Source: Shewanella fidelis ATCC BAA-318
Lineage (GTDB): Bacteria; Pseudomonadota; Gammaproteobacteria; Enterobacterales; Shewanellaceae
DNA length: 64,000 bases
Assembly: GCF_000518605.1 (NCBI RefSeq)
Contig: NZ_KI912460.1
Location: 253,741-317,740 of the forward strand
Reading direction: 5' to 3'
The notes under the pieces are model-generated. The model ran no database searches and was not told where the DNA came from. It worked only from the letters and a program-made list of their open reading frames with translations. The position numbers were made by a program, and so were the translations under genes. Of the stretch, positions 26,271-35,593 are shown one piece after another (the stretch's first letter is position 1; each line of letters starts with the position of its first letter).

Positions 26271-27191
26271 TTAAGCAAAAACGTCTTGTAATGGCGGTAC
26301 AACTTGCTTTTTACGGCTTAGAACACCGTCTAACCACACTTTGTTGTTTTCTGACTTACAGTTATAAGCACTTTCAATTTTAGCTACATCGTCGCTGACG
26401 ATTAGCATTTCTGAACCTTCTTTCATAATGTCAGTTAATAACAATAGTACGCTGTGACGATTACCTTCAGCCTTAAGTGCAGCGATATCAGCCTCTAACT
26501 CTGCTTTAATGTCGTCAAACACAGATAGGTCGATAACTTCTAATTGACCGATACCTACTAAGTTACCGTTCATGTTGAAGTCTTTAAAGTCACGCATCAC
26601 TAGATCACGAGCTGGCGTACCTTCAACTGCAGACTTAACTTTAAACATTTCCATGCCTAATGCTTTGTAGTCTTCAACACCAGCAATTTCAGCTAGCGCT
26701 TCAACACACTTAATGTCTGCTGTCGTGCAAGTTGGTGATTTGAAAATCACTGTGTCGCTTAAAATTGCGCAAAGCATAATGCCTGCGATATCTTTCGGGA
26801 TCTCTACGTTGTGGAAGTCGTACATCATTTTGATGACGGTATTGCTACAACCTACAGGACGGATCCAACACTCTAAAGGTGTAGAAGTGGTTAGATCGCC
26901 AAGTTTGTGGTGATCAACAATACCTACGATAGTCGCTTCTGCAATATCATCCGGTGCTTGAGTTAGCTCTGAATGATCTACGATATACACTTCTTCGCCA
27001 GCGTAGCTAAGCTTTAGCTCAGGTGCTTGAAAACCAAACTTTTCTAGAATGAAAGCGGTTTCAGGTGATACTTCACCTAAACGTGTTGCAACTGATGCTT
27101 CACCGATTTGGTTTTTTAAATGTGCAAGTGCGATAGCACCACAAATTGAATCTGAATCTGGGATTTTGTGGCCCACAACATAAACTGGCAT
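26271..27191 (-). CDS. ppaC: Manganese-dependent inorganic pyrophosphatase
   Basis: A 306-aa family II pyrophosphatase of the DHH superfamily that hydrolyses PPi to phosphate. The signature residues are in VYVVGHKIPDSDSICGAIA (metal-binding His/Asp), VDHSEL and the DHH motif IVGIVDHHKLGDL, with the C-terminal DHHA2 part ending in the active-site loop SRKKQVVPPL. The length matches the family (about 310). ATG 27191 has AAGGAG 9 nt upstream. Monocistronic, ending at the shared terminator. Confidence 0.95.
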   Translation of the reverse strand: MPVYVVGHKIPDSDSICGAIALAHLKNQIGEASVATRLGEVSPETAFILEKFGFQAPELKLSYAGEEVYIVDHSELTQAPDDIAEATIVGIVDHHKLGDLTTSTPLECWIRPVGCSNTVIKMMYDFHNVEIPKDIAGIMLCAILSDTVIFKSPTCTTADIKCVEALAEIAGVEDYKALGMEMFKVKSAVEGTPARDLVMRDFKDFNMNGNLVGIGQLEVIDLSVFDDIKAELEADIAALKAEGNRHSVLLLLTDIMKEGSEMLIVSDDVAKIESAYNCKSENNKVWLDGVLSRKKQVVPPLQDVFA

Positions 27192-27539
27192 AGTAAAACT
27201 CTCCTTTAATTTGCGCCGATTTTAACAAAGTTTTACCGGATGCGGAAATAGCAAAATGTCTAAGATATCCACTTAATTGACTAAAACTCGCTTTATCGAG
27301 CAATCTAGCAGCTTTCTAGTGAGTTATCAGGTTATTAAACGTAGCCTTATAAACACGAAAGCGAGTTGAAACAGACCTCTTGTAGCGTCCACCAGCGTAA
27401 ATAGTAATTGGTTAAGTCACAATATGGCGAAAAAGGGTTCTAAAAAGCACTATCAATAATAGCTTAAGTACCACTTTAGCCGTTTTTGTAGTATAAGCTT
27501 GCCCTGAATTTTCCTTTTTCAAGATTGAGTACCATAGCA
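27192..27539. other. Intergenic region before SEC-C gene
   Basis: 348 bp between divergent genes. Apart from promoter-like AT stretches I see no feature here. Confidence 0.4.
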
Positions 27540-27875
27540 ATGTCTGACAAATTCTTTTTTAAGGGCCGTAAAACGCCAAAGCCTAAGCATGAAAGCTATG
27601 GTTACAACACCAAACGTGAAGTAAAAGCAGGCACAGCCGAAAGCCCATTAACATTAACAGTGACGACAGCAGAAAGAGAAGCCGAAGTGCGTCAAATTGT
27701 AGCTGATAACAAGCTGGTGGCCGTGATCACTGTCGATCCTGAGCAAAGTGAGAATATCGTACAATTAGAAGGTTTATTAAATAGACCACAAACGACTCGC
27801 TTTGAAAAAACGCCTAACCGCAACGATCCTTGTGTGTGCGGTAGTGGTAAAAAATACAAAAAGTGTTGCGGTTAA
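27540..27875 (+). CDS. SEC-C metal-binding protein, PBPRA1643 family
   Basis: A 111-aa protein that ends in a SEC-C zinc-binding motif, NRNDPCVCGSGKKYKKCCG, preceded by a short alpha/beta region (ERETAEVR-like helix, then LVAVITVDPEQSENIVQLEGLLNRP). The N-terminus MSDKFFFKGRKTPKPKHESYGYNTKRE is characteristic of the small PBPRA1643 SWIM/SEC-C family of marine gammaproteobacteria. ATG 27540 is used in place of the in-frame TTG at 27525. Function unknown; SEC-C motifs in SecA mediate zinc and SecB/ribosome contacts, but that role is not shown for this family. A terminator follows. Confidence 0.85.
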   Translation: MSDKFFFKGRKTPKPKHESYGYNTKREVKAGTAESPLTLTVTTAEREAEVRQIVADNKLVAVITVDPEQSENIVQLEGLLNRPQTTRFEKTPNRNDPCVCGSGKKYKKCCG

Positions 27876-27895
27876 TGCCATTTCACTTTTAAAAG

Positions 27896-27918
27896 AAGCC
27901 CCTTAATGGGGCTTTTTT
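27896..27918 (+). terminator. Rho-independent terminator of the SEC-C gene
   Basis: AAGCCCC and GGGGCTT pair over 5 nt and run into TTTTT. Confidence 0.88.
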
Positions 27919-28326
27919 GTCTTCATAATTAATACTTTTGCGCCAGTCGCTTCATTCGCCCCTTTCTCCCCTCCACTTTTAGCAGCTAACTCAGAGACAG
28001 CTTTACATAAATTTAACTTTTGTTGAGCTAAATTATACTCTTTCTACTTAAGATAATATTTCCGTCTTCAAAATCTAAATAAGTCATATAATCAGCTTGT
28101 TATAAACTCTTTCCTTGGCTTTTGAAGCTAAATAGAGCAGCGTTAATACACTAGTAAGTTTTACAAACCTGTTCGTTAGTCACACCCGTTTACATTATTG
28201 AGATGTTACAACTAGTCAATTCAATTAACATATAGTCAAAACTATAATTAGCTTTGCTCATTTTTACGTTTTGAAGTAGTAAAAATTTGGGCATTGAGTT
28301 GAGTGCTTCAACAAGAGGACGTGTTT
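27919..28326. other. Intergenic region before RND efflux operon
   Basis: About 400 bp, AT-rich, with no gene and no clear operator seen. It presumably holds the promoter of the RND pair. Confidence 0.4.
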
Positions 28327-29523
28327 GTGGCTACCAAAAAACAGATTATTTTACCTTTCCTAGTCATCGCCGTCGGCGCCGCTGGCTTTGTCGGCATGTC
28401 GGCATTAAAAAAACCACCTGAAGAAAAAGAGGAGTTAGATACCACACCTCTGGTTTCGGTCGAAGCGGTCGAAATTAAGCCTATGAGCTTTGCCGTTAGC
28501 TCTTATGGCGTGGTTCATCCTAAGTATGAAACTGAGTTAGTGTCGCAGGTTAACGGTGAAATCGTTTATCTGTCTGAGCGTTTTGTTAAAGGCGGTTTCG
28601 TTAAAAAAGGCGATATTCTGGCAAAGATCGATCCAAGTGATTATGAAGCCGCGTTGATAGATGCCAAAGCTAATATGGCATCGGCCAGAGCAACGTTAGT
28701 GCAAGAAAAAGCCTTTGGTAAAGTAGCTGAAGAAGAGTGGAAACGTATTGAAAATGGTGTACCAACTGAGTTGAGTTTACGTAAACCTCAGTTAGCACAA
28801 GAAGTGGCTAAGCTTAATTCATCTGAAGCTGGGCTGAAACGAGCTAAACGAAATCTTGAACGTACGATTATCAGAGCGCCTTACGACTCATTAATTGAAG
28901 CAAGGAATATTGGTTTAGGTTCATATGTCAGCATGGGCACTCGCATCGGTAATGTGTTAAGTACCGATCATGCAGAAGTTCGTTTACCTATAGCCGACAA
29001 AGAGTTGCAGTTTTTAGATAATAAAGGCGTCGATTCACAAGTGGTATTAACCGGCGAATTCGCTGGTGTAAAACAGCAATGGCCTGCAAAAATTGTCCGT
29101 AGCGAAGGTGTTGTAGATAACACTAGCCGCATGACATATTTAGTTGCTGAAGTGATTGACCCTTACGGACTTAATTCTGATAACAGTGAGCTACGTTATG
29201 GTACTTATGTTACTGCGAGTATTGATGGCACTCATGCAGGGTTAGTCGCTGAAGTTCCGCGCCATTTAGTGGTAAATAATCAAGTTGCGACGTTAGACAG
29301 TGAAGGCAAGCTAAGATACAAAGACATCACAATTGTGCGCCAAATCGGCGCAAAGGTTATCGTTTCAGCTGGTCTTGAACAAGGTGTGAACCTTATTACG
29401 TCCGCACTTGATTATCCCCTTGAAGGCATGCAACTCGCGTTGCCTGATGACTCCTCTACAGATGATAAATCTGACGCTCCCAAAGCAACCCAATTAGCGA
29501 TGGAAGAGAAGGATAAGTCATGA
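28327..29523 (+). CDS. RND efflux periplasmic adaptor (membrane fusion protein)
   Basis: A 398-aa membrane fusion protein of an RND pump. An N-terminal anchor helix, IILPFLVIAVGAAGFVGMSAL, is followed by a lipoyl half-motif (VVHPKYETELVSQVNGEIVYLSERFVKGGFVKKGDILAKID), a helical hairpin (residues about 100-170), the returning lipoyl half (RTIIRAPYDSLIEARNIGLGSYVSMG) and a beta barrel. The GTG start at 28327 is supported by AGAGGA 7 nt upstream; earlier in-frame GTGs at 28303 and 28321 lack spacing. It overlaps the transporter start (ATGA), so the two are translationally coupled. The hydrophilic tail is acidic. Confidence 0.88.
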   Translation: MATKKQIILPFLVIAVGAAGFVGMSALKKPPEEKEELDTTPLVSVEAVEIKPMSFAVSSYGVVHPKYETELVSQVNGEIVYLSERFVKGGFVKKGDILAKIDPSDYEAALIDAKANMASARATLVQEKAFGKVAEEEWKRIENGVPTELSLRKPQLAQEVAKLNSSEAGLKRAKRNLERTIIRAPYDSLIEARNIGLGSYVSMGTRIGNVLSTDHAEVRLPIADKELQFLDNKGVDSQVVLTGEFAGVKQQWPAKIVRSEGVVDNTSRMTYLVAEVIDPYGLNSDNSELRYGTYVTASIDGTHAGLVAEVPRHLVVNNQVATLDSEGKLRYKDITIVRQIGAKVIVSAGLEQGVNLITSALDYPLEGMQLALPDDSSTDDKSDAPKATQLAMEEKDKS

Positions 29524-32500
29524 TCGATACCAATAAAGGCATAATTGCATGGTTTGCACGTAACAGTGTTGCTGCAAACCTGCTGATGATTATCATCCTA
29601 ATCGGTGGTTTGCTTACTGCTAACACGATTCGTAAACAATTTTTCCCGGCTGTTGAAATTAATTGGCTCGAATTTAACGCTGTCTACCCTGGCGCAGCGC
29701 CTCAGGAAGTAGAAGAAGGAATTACTATCAAAATCGAAGAGGCACTTGAAAGCGTACAAGGCCTTAAGCGTGTTATCACCTACTCTAACCGTAATATGTC
29801 GTCAGGCTATTTTAGAGTCGAAGATTCCTATGATCCTCAAGTTGTACTCGAAGAGGTAAAATCTGAAATCGATTCTATTTCTAGTTTTCCCGATGGTATG
29901 GAGCGACCAAAAGTAGAACGCATTAAGATCCGTCAAGAAGTCATGTATATGAGTCTGTACGGTGACTTATCGCAAAAGCAACTTAAAGATCTTGGTGAAA
30001 AAATTCATGACGAGCTGCTGCAACTGCCAAAAGTCAACATCACTGAATTTTATGGCGGCCTTGGATATGAGATTGCCATTGAGGTCAGTAAAGATAGATT
30101 ACGTGAATTTGGTTTAAGTTTTAACGATGTAGCTGAAGCGGTTCGAGGTTACTCGCGCAACATGTCTGCCGGACAAATTCGCGCTGAAAATGGCTATATC
30201 AACCTCAGGGTTCAAAACCAAGCGTATGTAGGCTATGAGTTTGAGAGCCTGCCACTAATTACTCTTGAAGATGGTACCACTTTATTACTGGGTGATGTGG
30301 CAACGGTAATCGATGGCTTTGAAGAAGGCATTCAATACTCAAAGTTCAATGGTAAAAACTCGGTGACATTCTTTATTGGTGCCGCGAATGATCAAAGTCT
30401 TACCGATGTTGCCGATGTCGTTAAAGCCTATATTAAAGATAAGCAAGAAGTGCTTCCTCAAGGTGTAAAACTCGAGCCTTGGGTAGATATGACTTATTAC
30501 CTTCAAGGTCGTCTTGATTTAATGCTCGACAGTATGAAAAGCGGTGCGGTGTTGGTATTCATCCTGCTTGCACTCTTCTTACGGGTAAGATTAGCATTTT
30601 GGGTAATGATGGGTTTACCAGTGTGTTTTTTAGGTACCCTACTGTTCATGCCGCTAGCTATGATTGACGTTACCATCAATGTGATAAGCCTGTTCGCGTT
30701 TATTTTAGTGTTAGGTATTGTCGTTGATGACGCCATTGTTATGGGGGAAAGCGCCCATGCTGAGTGCGAGGAAAAAGGCCAGCACATAGATAACGTTATT
30801 CGCGGAGTTAAACGGGTAGCGATTCCAGCAACCTTTGGGGTATTAACGACTATTGCCGCGTTTTTACCAATCACACTAGACACGGGCCCTTCCTCTGCCT
30901 TTGGTCAGGCAATTGGTTTCGTGGTGATCCTATGTTTAATCTTTTCACTTATTGAGTCTAAACTTATTCTGCCGGCTCATTTAGCGCGGATGAAACAGAA
31001 AACCATTGTAAAACCTGGTTCGAAAAACCCATTAGATTGGCTACGTAATCTGGTTAACTTCTTACAAGGTAAAGTCGATTCAGGCTTAAAAATACTCATC
31101 GTTAAGTATTACCGCCCCTCTTTAGAAGTTGCAGTGAAATATCGCTATACCGTTATTATGGTATTTATTAGTCTTATTCTTGTCTGTGCAGGGCTTTATA
31201 CTGGCGGTTTGGTGCGCTTTATTGGTCAACCAAAAATCCCCCATGATTTCCCTCGCATTTCGTTTGAGATGAATACCGATGCGTCAGAACGCTCTACCTT
31301 AAGTGCAGCTTTAGCTGTTGAGCAAGCGTTGAAAAAAGTCGATTCTGAAATTGAAGCCGAATACGGCCAAAAAATGATTTCAGATCTACAAGTCGAGCTT
31401 AGAGGTAGAACTGCTGCAGAGATCAGAACCAAACTGGTTGATCCTGAAATTCGTCCTATTGATACTTTCGCGGTTGCGGAGTTATGGCGCAAGAATATGC
31501 CGTCAATTCCGGGCATGAAGTCTTTTTCAATCCAAGATAGTTTATTTGGTGGTGGCCGCGATGATGGTGACATTAGTTTCAGACTTGAAGGCAAAGATGA
31601 TGCGCAATTAGTTGCTGCTGCAAAAGAGCTAAAAGCAAAACTCAATAGCCTCAAAGGTGTTGGTGATGTCAACGATAGCCGACAATCGAGTACCAAGGAG
31701 ATCCAGTTTGAGTTAAAGCCATTAGCCAATAGCTTAGGATTGACTCTTGCCAATATTGCACGACAAGTAGGCAATAGTTTTTATGGTCTAGAAGCGCAAC
31801 GCATTTTGCGTAATGGTGAGGAGATCAAGGTGATGTTGCGTTATCCAGAGGAGCAACGTAACTCTATCGCTCAGGTTTCTGATGTGATGATTAAAACTCC
31901 ACAAGGGGCTGAGATCCCCCTTTCTGAAGTTGCCAATATTATTGTCACAGACGGAGTGAATAGCATCCGCCGTGAGAACGGTAATCGCACTATCAATGTG
32001 TGGGCCTCAGTTGATGCTGATCAAGCTGAACCATTTAAGCTAGCTAAAGATATTCGTGATAACTTTTTACCGCAGTTATTAACTAAATACCCGCGCGTAA
32101 AAAGTGAGGTTGCTGGTAACATTCAAGAGCAGCTTGATAGCGCTGATACTCAGCTAAGAGACTTCCTTATCTCTATGCTGGTGATTTACAGTTTATTGGC
32201 GGTACCTTTAAAGTCATATTCTCAGCCAATTATGATTATGGCAGTGATCCCATTTGGCATCATTGGCTCGGTGCTTGGGCATATGTTACTCGGTATCGAT
32301 TTAAGTGCACTGTCTGTTTTCGGTATTATTGCAGCTGCCGGTGTGGTGGTGAATGACTCATTGGTGATGGTTGATTATATTAACAAGTCTCGTGAGTCTG
32401 GAGTGGCAATGAAGTTGGCGGTGCTAGAAGCCGGTTGCCGACGCTTCAGAGCAATTTTGCTTACCTCATTAACTACCTTCATTGGTCTAGTACCAATCAT

Positions 32501-32696
32501 GACTGAAACGAGTATGCAGGCACAAATGGTGATCCCAATGGCAGTATCCCTCGCCTTTGGTGTTATGTTTGCAACTGTGGTTACCTTAGTGCTAATCCCA
32601 TGTTTGTACGTAATGATAGAGGATATCAAGCGTATGATAGGTAGTAAGTCTCGTGTTGAAGAGCCTACGCCAACGACTGAAGCGGTTAGCGTGTAA
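29520..32696 (+). CDS. RND family efflux transporter, inner-membrane permease
   Basis: A 1058-aa proton-driven RND transporter with 12 membrane helices and two large periplasmic loops. Recognisable elements are the N-terminal WFARNSVAANLLMIIILIGGL, the porter-domain start FPAVEINWLEFNAVYPGAAPQEVEEGI, the proton-relay helix 4 FAFILVLGIVVDDAIVMGESAHAECE, and its repeat FGIIAAAGVVVNDSLVMVDYIN. It belongs to the HAE-type branch common in marine bacteria; the substrate is unknown. It pairs with the adaptor gene; no outer-membrane channel or regulator gene is adjacent. Confidence 0.92.
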   Translation: MIDTNKGIIAWFARNSVAANLLMIIILIGGLLTANTIRKQFFPAVEINWLEFNAVYPGAAPQEVEEGITIKIEEALESVQGLKRVITYSNRNMSSGYFRVEDSYDPQVVLEEVKSEIDSISSFPDGMERPKVERIKIRQEVMYMSLYGDLSQKQLKDLGEKIHDELLQLPKVNITEFYGGLGYEIAIEVSKDRLREFGLSFNDVAEAVRGYSRNMSAGQIRAENGYINLRVQNQAYVGYEFESLPLITLEDGTTLLLGDVATVIDGFEEGIQYSKFNGKNSVTFFIGAANDQSLTDVADVVKAYIKDKQEVLPQGVKLEPWVDMTYYLQGRLDLMLDSMKSGAVLVFILLALFLRVRLAFWVMMGLPVCFLGTLLFMPLAMIDVTINVISLFAFILVLGIVVDDAIVMGESAHAECEEKGQHIDNVIRGVKRVAIPATFGVLTTIAAFLPITLDTGPSSAFGQAIGFVVILCLIFSLIESKLILPAHLARMKQKTIVKPGSKNPLDWLRNLVNFLQGKVDSGLKILIVKYYRPSLEVAVKYRYTVIMVFISLILVCAGLYTGGLVRFIGQPKIPHDFPRISFEMNTDASERSTLSAALAVEQALKKVDSEIEAEYGQKMISDLQVELRGRTAAEIRTKLVDPEIRPIDTFAVAELWRKNMPSIPGMKSFSIQDSLFGGGRDDGDISFRLEGKDDAQLVAAAKELKAKLNSLKGVGDVNDSRQSSTKEIQFELKPLANSLGLTLANIARQVGNSFYGLEAQRILRNGEEIKVMLRYPEEQRNSIAQVSDVMIKTPQGAEIPLSEVANIIVTDGVNSIRRENGNRTINVWASVDADQAEPFKLAKDIRDNFLPQLLTKYPRVKSEVAGNIQEQLDSADTQLRDFLISMLVIYSLLAVPLKSYSQPIMIMAVIPFGIIGSVLGHMLLGIDLSALSVFGIIAAAGVVVNDSLVMVDYINKSRESGVAMKLAVLEAGCRRFRAILLTSLTTFIGLVPIMTETSMQAQMVIPMAVSLAFGVMFATVVTLVLIPCLYVMIEDIKRMIGSKSRVEEPTPTTEAVSV

Positions 32697-32716
32697 GTGA
32701 CATTATTGATGTACCT

Positions 32717-32745
32717 AAAAGCCTGAGCAATGCTCAGGCTTTTTA
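32717..32745 (+). terminator. Rho-independent terminator of the RND operon
   Basis: AAGCCTGAGC and GCTCAGGCTT form a 10-bp stem with a 3-nt loop followed by TTTT. Confidence 0.9.
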
Positions 32746-32940
32746 TTTATCTTTTATTACAGTAACTATAAGAGCCCTTCAACTTATGCTTCGATTTTAA
32801 AGTGAGCTTCATTACATAAAAAGTTAACCTTAGAGTTTGTTACGTTATGAAAATACGTAGCCTAATGCCCTAAATCTAGCCGAGAGATAGCAGGCTTTAA
32901 ACAATAGGAACCCTAGGGGTCAAAATGTTTCCCAATACGA

Positions 32941-32968
32941 AAAAAGGCTTCTATAACTAGAAGCCTTT
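32941..32968 (-). terminator. Terminator of tRNA-Ser
   Basis: AAAGGCTTCTA and TAGAAGCCTTT pair over 4 nt just past the CCA end of tRNA-Ser on the minus strand and run into a T tract. Confidence 0.88.
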
Positions 32969-32978
32969 CCTCTTAATA

Positions 32979-33069
32979 TGGCGGAGAGATAGGGATTTGA
33001 ACCCTAGATGGGCTACAAACCCATGCCGGTTTTCAAGACCGGTGCATTCGACCACTCTGCCATCTCTCC
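32979..33069 (-). tRNA. tRNA-Ser (anticodon UGA)
   Basis: A 91-nt class II tRNA including an encoded CCA. The acceptor 5' strand GGAGAGA pairs with TCTCTCC, the anticodon stem CCGGT/ACCGG encloses CTTGAAA (anticodon TGA), a long variable arm (CATGGGTTTGTAGCCCATC) follows, and the T arm is AGGGTTCAAATCCCT. It reads UCA/UCG and related serine codons, stands alone and has its own terminator. Confidence 0.96.
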
Positions 33070-33158
33070 GAACGCCGCGAATAATATAGCGGTCTAATTT
33101 GCTTGTAAAGAGATAAATTAATAAATTTATCTCTTTGGCCAAGATTAATACAATTCGA

Positions 33159-34403
33159 TTATTTGTCGTCCTGCTCGATAGCAATACGTGCTGGATCTGG
33201 CATGACTATCTCTTCGCTTACTTCGTTCCAAGTTTTGTAGTTACGTAGCTTGAAGCCCAAAAATACGATGAAAGAACAGATCATGATCCCCCAGCCAATT
33301 GCCACTTCTCCGCTTGTCGCCCACATAGCCACTAGACTTGAAGCACCAAACGATAAACTGATTTGTAGGAAGTTCTGTAAACCCGCAGCTTTAGCAGCGT
33401 TTTCAGGAAACTCCTGAAGAGCACCGTTAACAACAATCGGATAAATACCACCACTACATGCAGCTAGTACTGAGAAAATCGTTAGTAGAGGGAAAATACT
33501 TAGTCCCTGGATCACGATAGTCACAACAGCAATAGACATAGCACAAGTACCAAACACTGATAACAGGATCTTTAATGTCTTTTCTGAGCCAAGTTTGCGG
33601 ATTAAGATCTTGCTCGCGTAGCCACCTAAAATAAACGTAATCGTTTGTGGAATAAAACTAAGTCCGATTGCTGTAGCGTCAAAACCATGTTGTTCCATCA
33701 CCACTGGCCATAAAGTTAAGTACGAAAAGAACGCACCTGAACACGCACCGAAAATAATCACATTACCCAAAAACTTGGTATTTTTTAGGATAGAGAAATA
33801 ACGGATCTCTTTTTTATCGTGACTAATTGCCTTAGTTTCAGCTGGAACGAACCAAACTGTTAATAAGATCATTACCGCAGCTAATCCTGTTAACGCGATA
33901 AAAATACTCTGCCAACCCATAGATTCTAAAATGAACGCGCCTAGGATTGGTGCTAATGCTGGCGATAGCGCAACTAACGGCATGATGTTTGAGAACACGC
34001 CTTGGGCTTTTTCTGCATCATATTTTTCAATCACAATCGCTTGCCAAATAACCCCAGCAGAACAGGCTCCAAGCGCTTGCATAAAGCGTGAAATATTAAA
34101 TACTAAAATAGAGTCACTCACCGCTAATGAAAAGCTTGCTGCAGCGAATAGGACAAGACCTAATATAAGTGAGTTACGTTTACCAATGCGCTCTACTAAT
34201 GGGCCATATAGCAATTGACCTAAGGCTAAACCTGCTAAGAAGAAAGTCAAAGACATAGCCACTTGAGACGGCGAAGTTGCCATTGTGTCTTCAATTGCTT
34301 TGAATGCAGGTAAATACATATCGGTTGCAATAAAGCCTAACATGCTTAATATCGCTAGATATGCTAGAAAAATGTAGTATTTTACATTTGTTAGTGAGTT
34401 CAT
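33159..34403 (-). CDS. punC: Purine nucleoside transporter PunC (Bcr/CflA-type MFS)
   Basis: A 414-aa, 12-helix major facilitator of the Bcr/CflA group. It closely follows E. coli PunC (YdhC): MLGFIATDMYLPAFKAIED, GALVWGP-like QLLYGPLVERIGKRNSLILGL, ACSAGVIWQAIVIEKYDAEK, NIMPLVALSPALAPILGAFIL and GGIYPIVVNGALQEFP. In E. coli PunC imports adenosine and related purines under PunR control, and here the punR homologue is divergent and 117 bp away. ATG 34403 is used; an upstream in-frame GTG (34451) would extend into the operator. Drug export was the older annotation for the family. Confidence 0.85.
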   Translation of the reverse strand: MNSLTNVKYYIFLAYLAILSMLGFIATDMYLPAFKAIEDTMATSPSQVAMSLTFFLAGLALGQLLYGPLVERIGKRNSLILGLVLFAAASFSLAVSDSILVFNISRFMQALGACSAGVIWQAIVIEKYDAEKAQGVFSNIMPLVALSPALAPILGAFILESMGWQSIFIALTGLAAVMILLTVWFVPAETKAISHDKKEIRYFSILKNTKFLGNVIIFGACSGAFFSYLTLWPVVMEQHGFDATAIGLSFIPQTITFILGGYASKILIRKLGSEKTLKILLSVFGTCAMSIAVVTIVIQGLSIFPLLTIFSVLAACSGGIYPIVVNGALQEFPENAAKAAGLQNFLQISLSFGASSLVAMWATSGEVAIGWGIMICSFIVFLGFKLRNYKTWNEVSEEIVMPDPARIAIEQDDK

Positions 34404-34453
34404 AATTAAAAATTCTGATCTTGATTTAATAAAGTCGCGCAGTGTAAACACTT

Positions 34454-34490
34454 GCTAATGTGCTGTGAAACGTTTATTTTTCACATTAGC
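34454..34490. promoter_or_regulatory. Nested inverted repeats between punC and punR, candidate PunR operator
   Basis: An outer repeat GCTAATGTG (34454-34462)/CACATTAGC (34482-34490), perfect over 9 bp, encloses TGTGAAA (34464-34470)/TTTCACA (34479-34485). It lies midway in the 117-bp divergent spacer, the expected place for a LysR-type regulator. Confidence 0.7.
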
Positions 34491-34520
34491 TATCAAAAAA
34501 AATCACAGCAGGATGTGAGT

Positions 34521-35423
34521 ATGCTTTCAGAACAATCGTTACAACTCATCGATATGGTAGCCCGGGTTGGGAGTTTTACCGCCGCGGCTAATAAACTGCA
34601 TAAGGTACCATCGGCCGTCAGTTATGCAGTCAAGCAAATTGAGGAAGAGCTTGGTGTAGTGCTGTTTGAACGACATCACAGAAGCGTGAGCCTCACCCCC
34701 GCCGGCGAACATTTCGTTAAGCAATCAAGAGCCTTATTGACTGATATCGATACCATGCGAGCAGACACCATCCGTGTTGCAAATGGTTGGCAACCTACTC
34801 TGTCTATCGCCCTCGACAATATCGTCCGTGCCGACAAAATCAGTAATTTGATTGCCGATTTTTACCGCACCTTTGACAACGTCGAGCTTATCATCCGTAT
34901 CGAAGTCTTTAATGGTGTGTGGGAATCCATCGCGACTGGTCGTAGTGATATCGCTATCGGCGCTACCACAGCCATTCCTGTGGGTGGCGATTACCACTTT
35001 CGCGACATGGGAGAAATCGAATGGTGTTTTCTTGTAGGTAAAAACCACCCTTTAGCAGATATTGACAGGCCGCTCACTGATGATGAGCTTAGACAATATC
35101 CTTCAATTTGCCTAGAAGACACTTCACGGGAGATCCCAAAACGAATGACATGGTTGCTAGAGAATCAGCGCCGTCTGGTGGTACCGGATTGGATCAGAGC
35201 AATAAACTGTTTTCGTGAAGGTCTGGGCGTGGGTTATATGCCCGCGCATTTCGCCTTTCCGTTTATTAAAACCGGTGCGCTTATCGAAAAGCAGTTAGAA
35301 CGTCCGAATAAAAAGAGTCCTTGCTGCTTAGCTTGGAATGCGACGAATAAGAGCCCGGCGATGGCTTGGGTGCTTGATTATTTAGGCGATAGTGAAAAAC
35401 TGCATAAGGATTGGTTAGATTAA
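34521..35423 (+). CDS. punR: LysR-family regulator PunR
   Basis: A 300-aa LysR-type transcriptional activator. The N-terminal winged helix-turn-helix is clear (LQLIDMVARVGSFTAAANKLHKVPSAVSYAVKQIEEELGVVLFERHHRSVSLTPAGEHFV). The effector domain closely follows E. coli PunR (YdhB): LSIALDNIVRADKI, VFNGVWESIATGRSDIAIGATTAIPVGGDYHFRDMG, EDTSREIPKRMTWLLENQRRLVVPDWI and LDYLGDSEKLHKDWL. It is expected to activate punC in response to purine nucleosides. ATG 34521 with AGGA 7 nt upstream is chosen; an earlier in-frame TTG (34452) overlaps the operator and is rejected. Confidence 0.9.
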   Translation: MLSEQSLQLIDMVARVGSFTAAANKLHKVPSAVSYAVKQIEEELGVVLFERHHRSVSLTPAGEHFVKQSRALLTDIDTMRADTIRVANGWQPTLSIALDNIVRADKISNLIADFYRTFDNVELIIRIEVFNGVWESIATGRSDIAIGATTAIPVGGDYHFRDMGEIEWCFLVGKNHPLADIDRPLTDDELRQYPSICLEDTSREIPKRMTWLLENQRRLVVPDWIRAINCFREGLGVGYMPAHFAFPFIKTGALIEKQLERPNKKSPCCLAWNATNKSPAMAWVLDYLGDSEKLHKDWLD

Positions 35424-35593
35424 CTTAGGTTAACCTAGCTAATTTAAGTGGCTAAATCCTTTATACCTGGTTTTAGCTACTGTATGATTCAATAACTTAC
35501 ATATAGGAATAGCCCGTTTTTGCGGTAATTGGGAACTCCTTGGTTATCTTGTGCTCAAATATATAGCTAGAATATTTGTCTTCGGAGAAAGAA

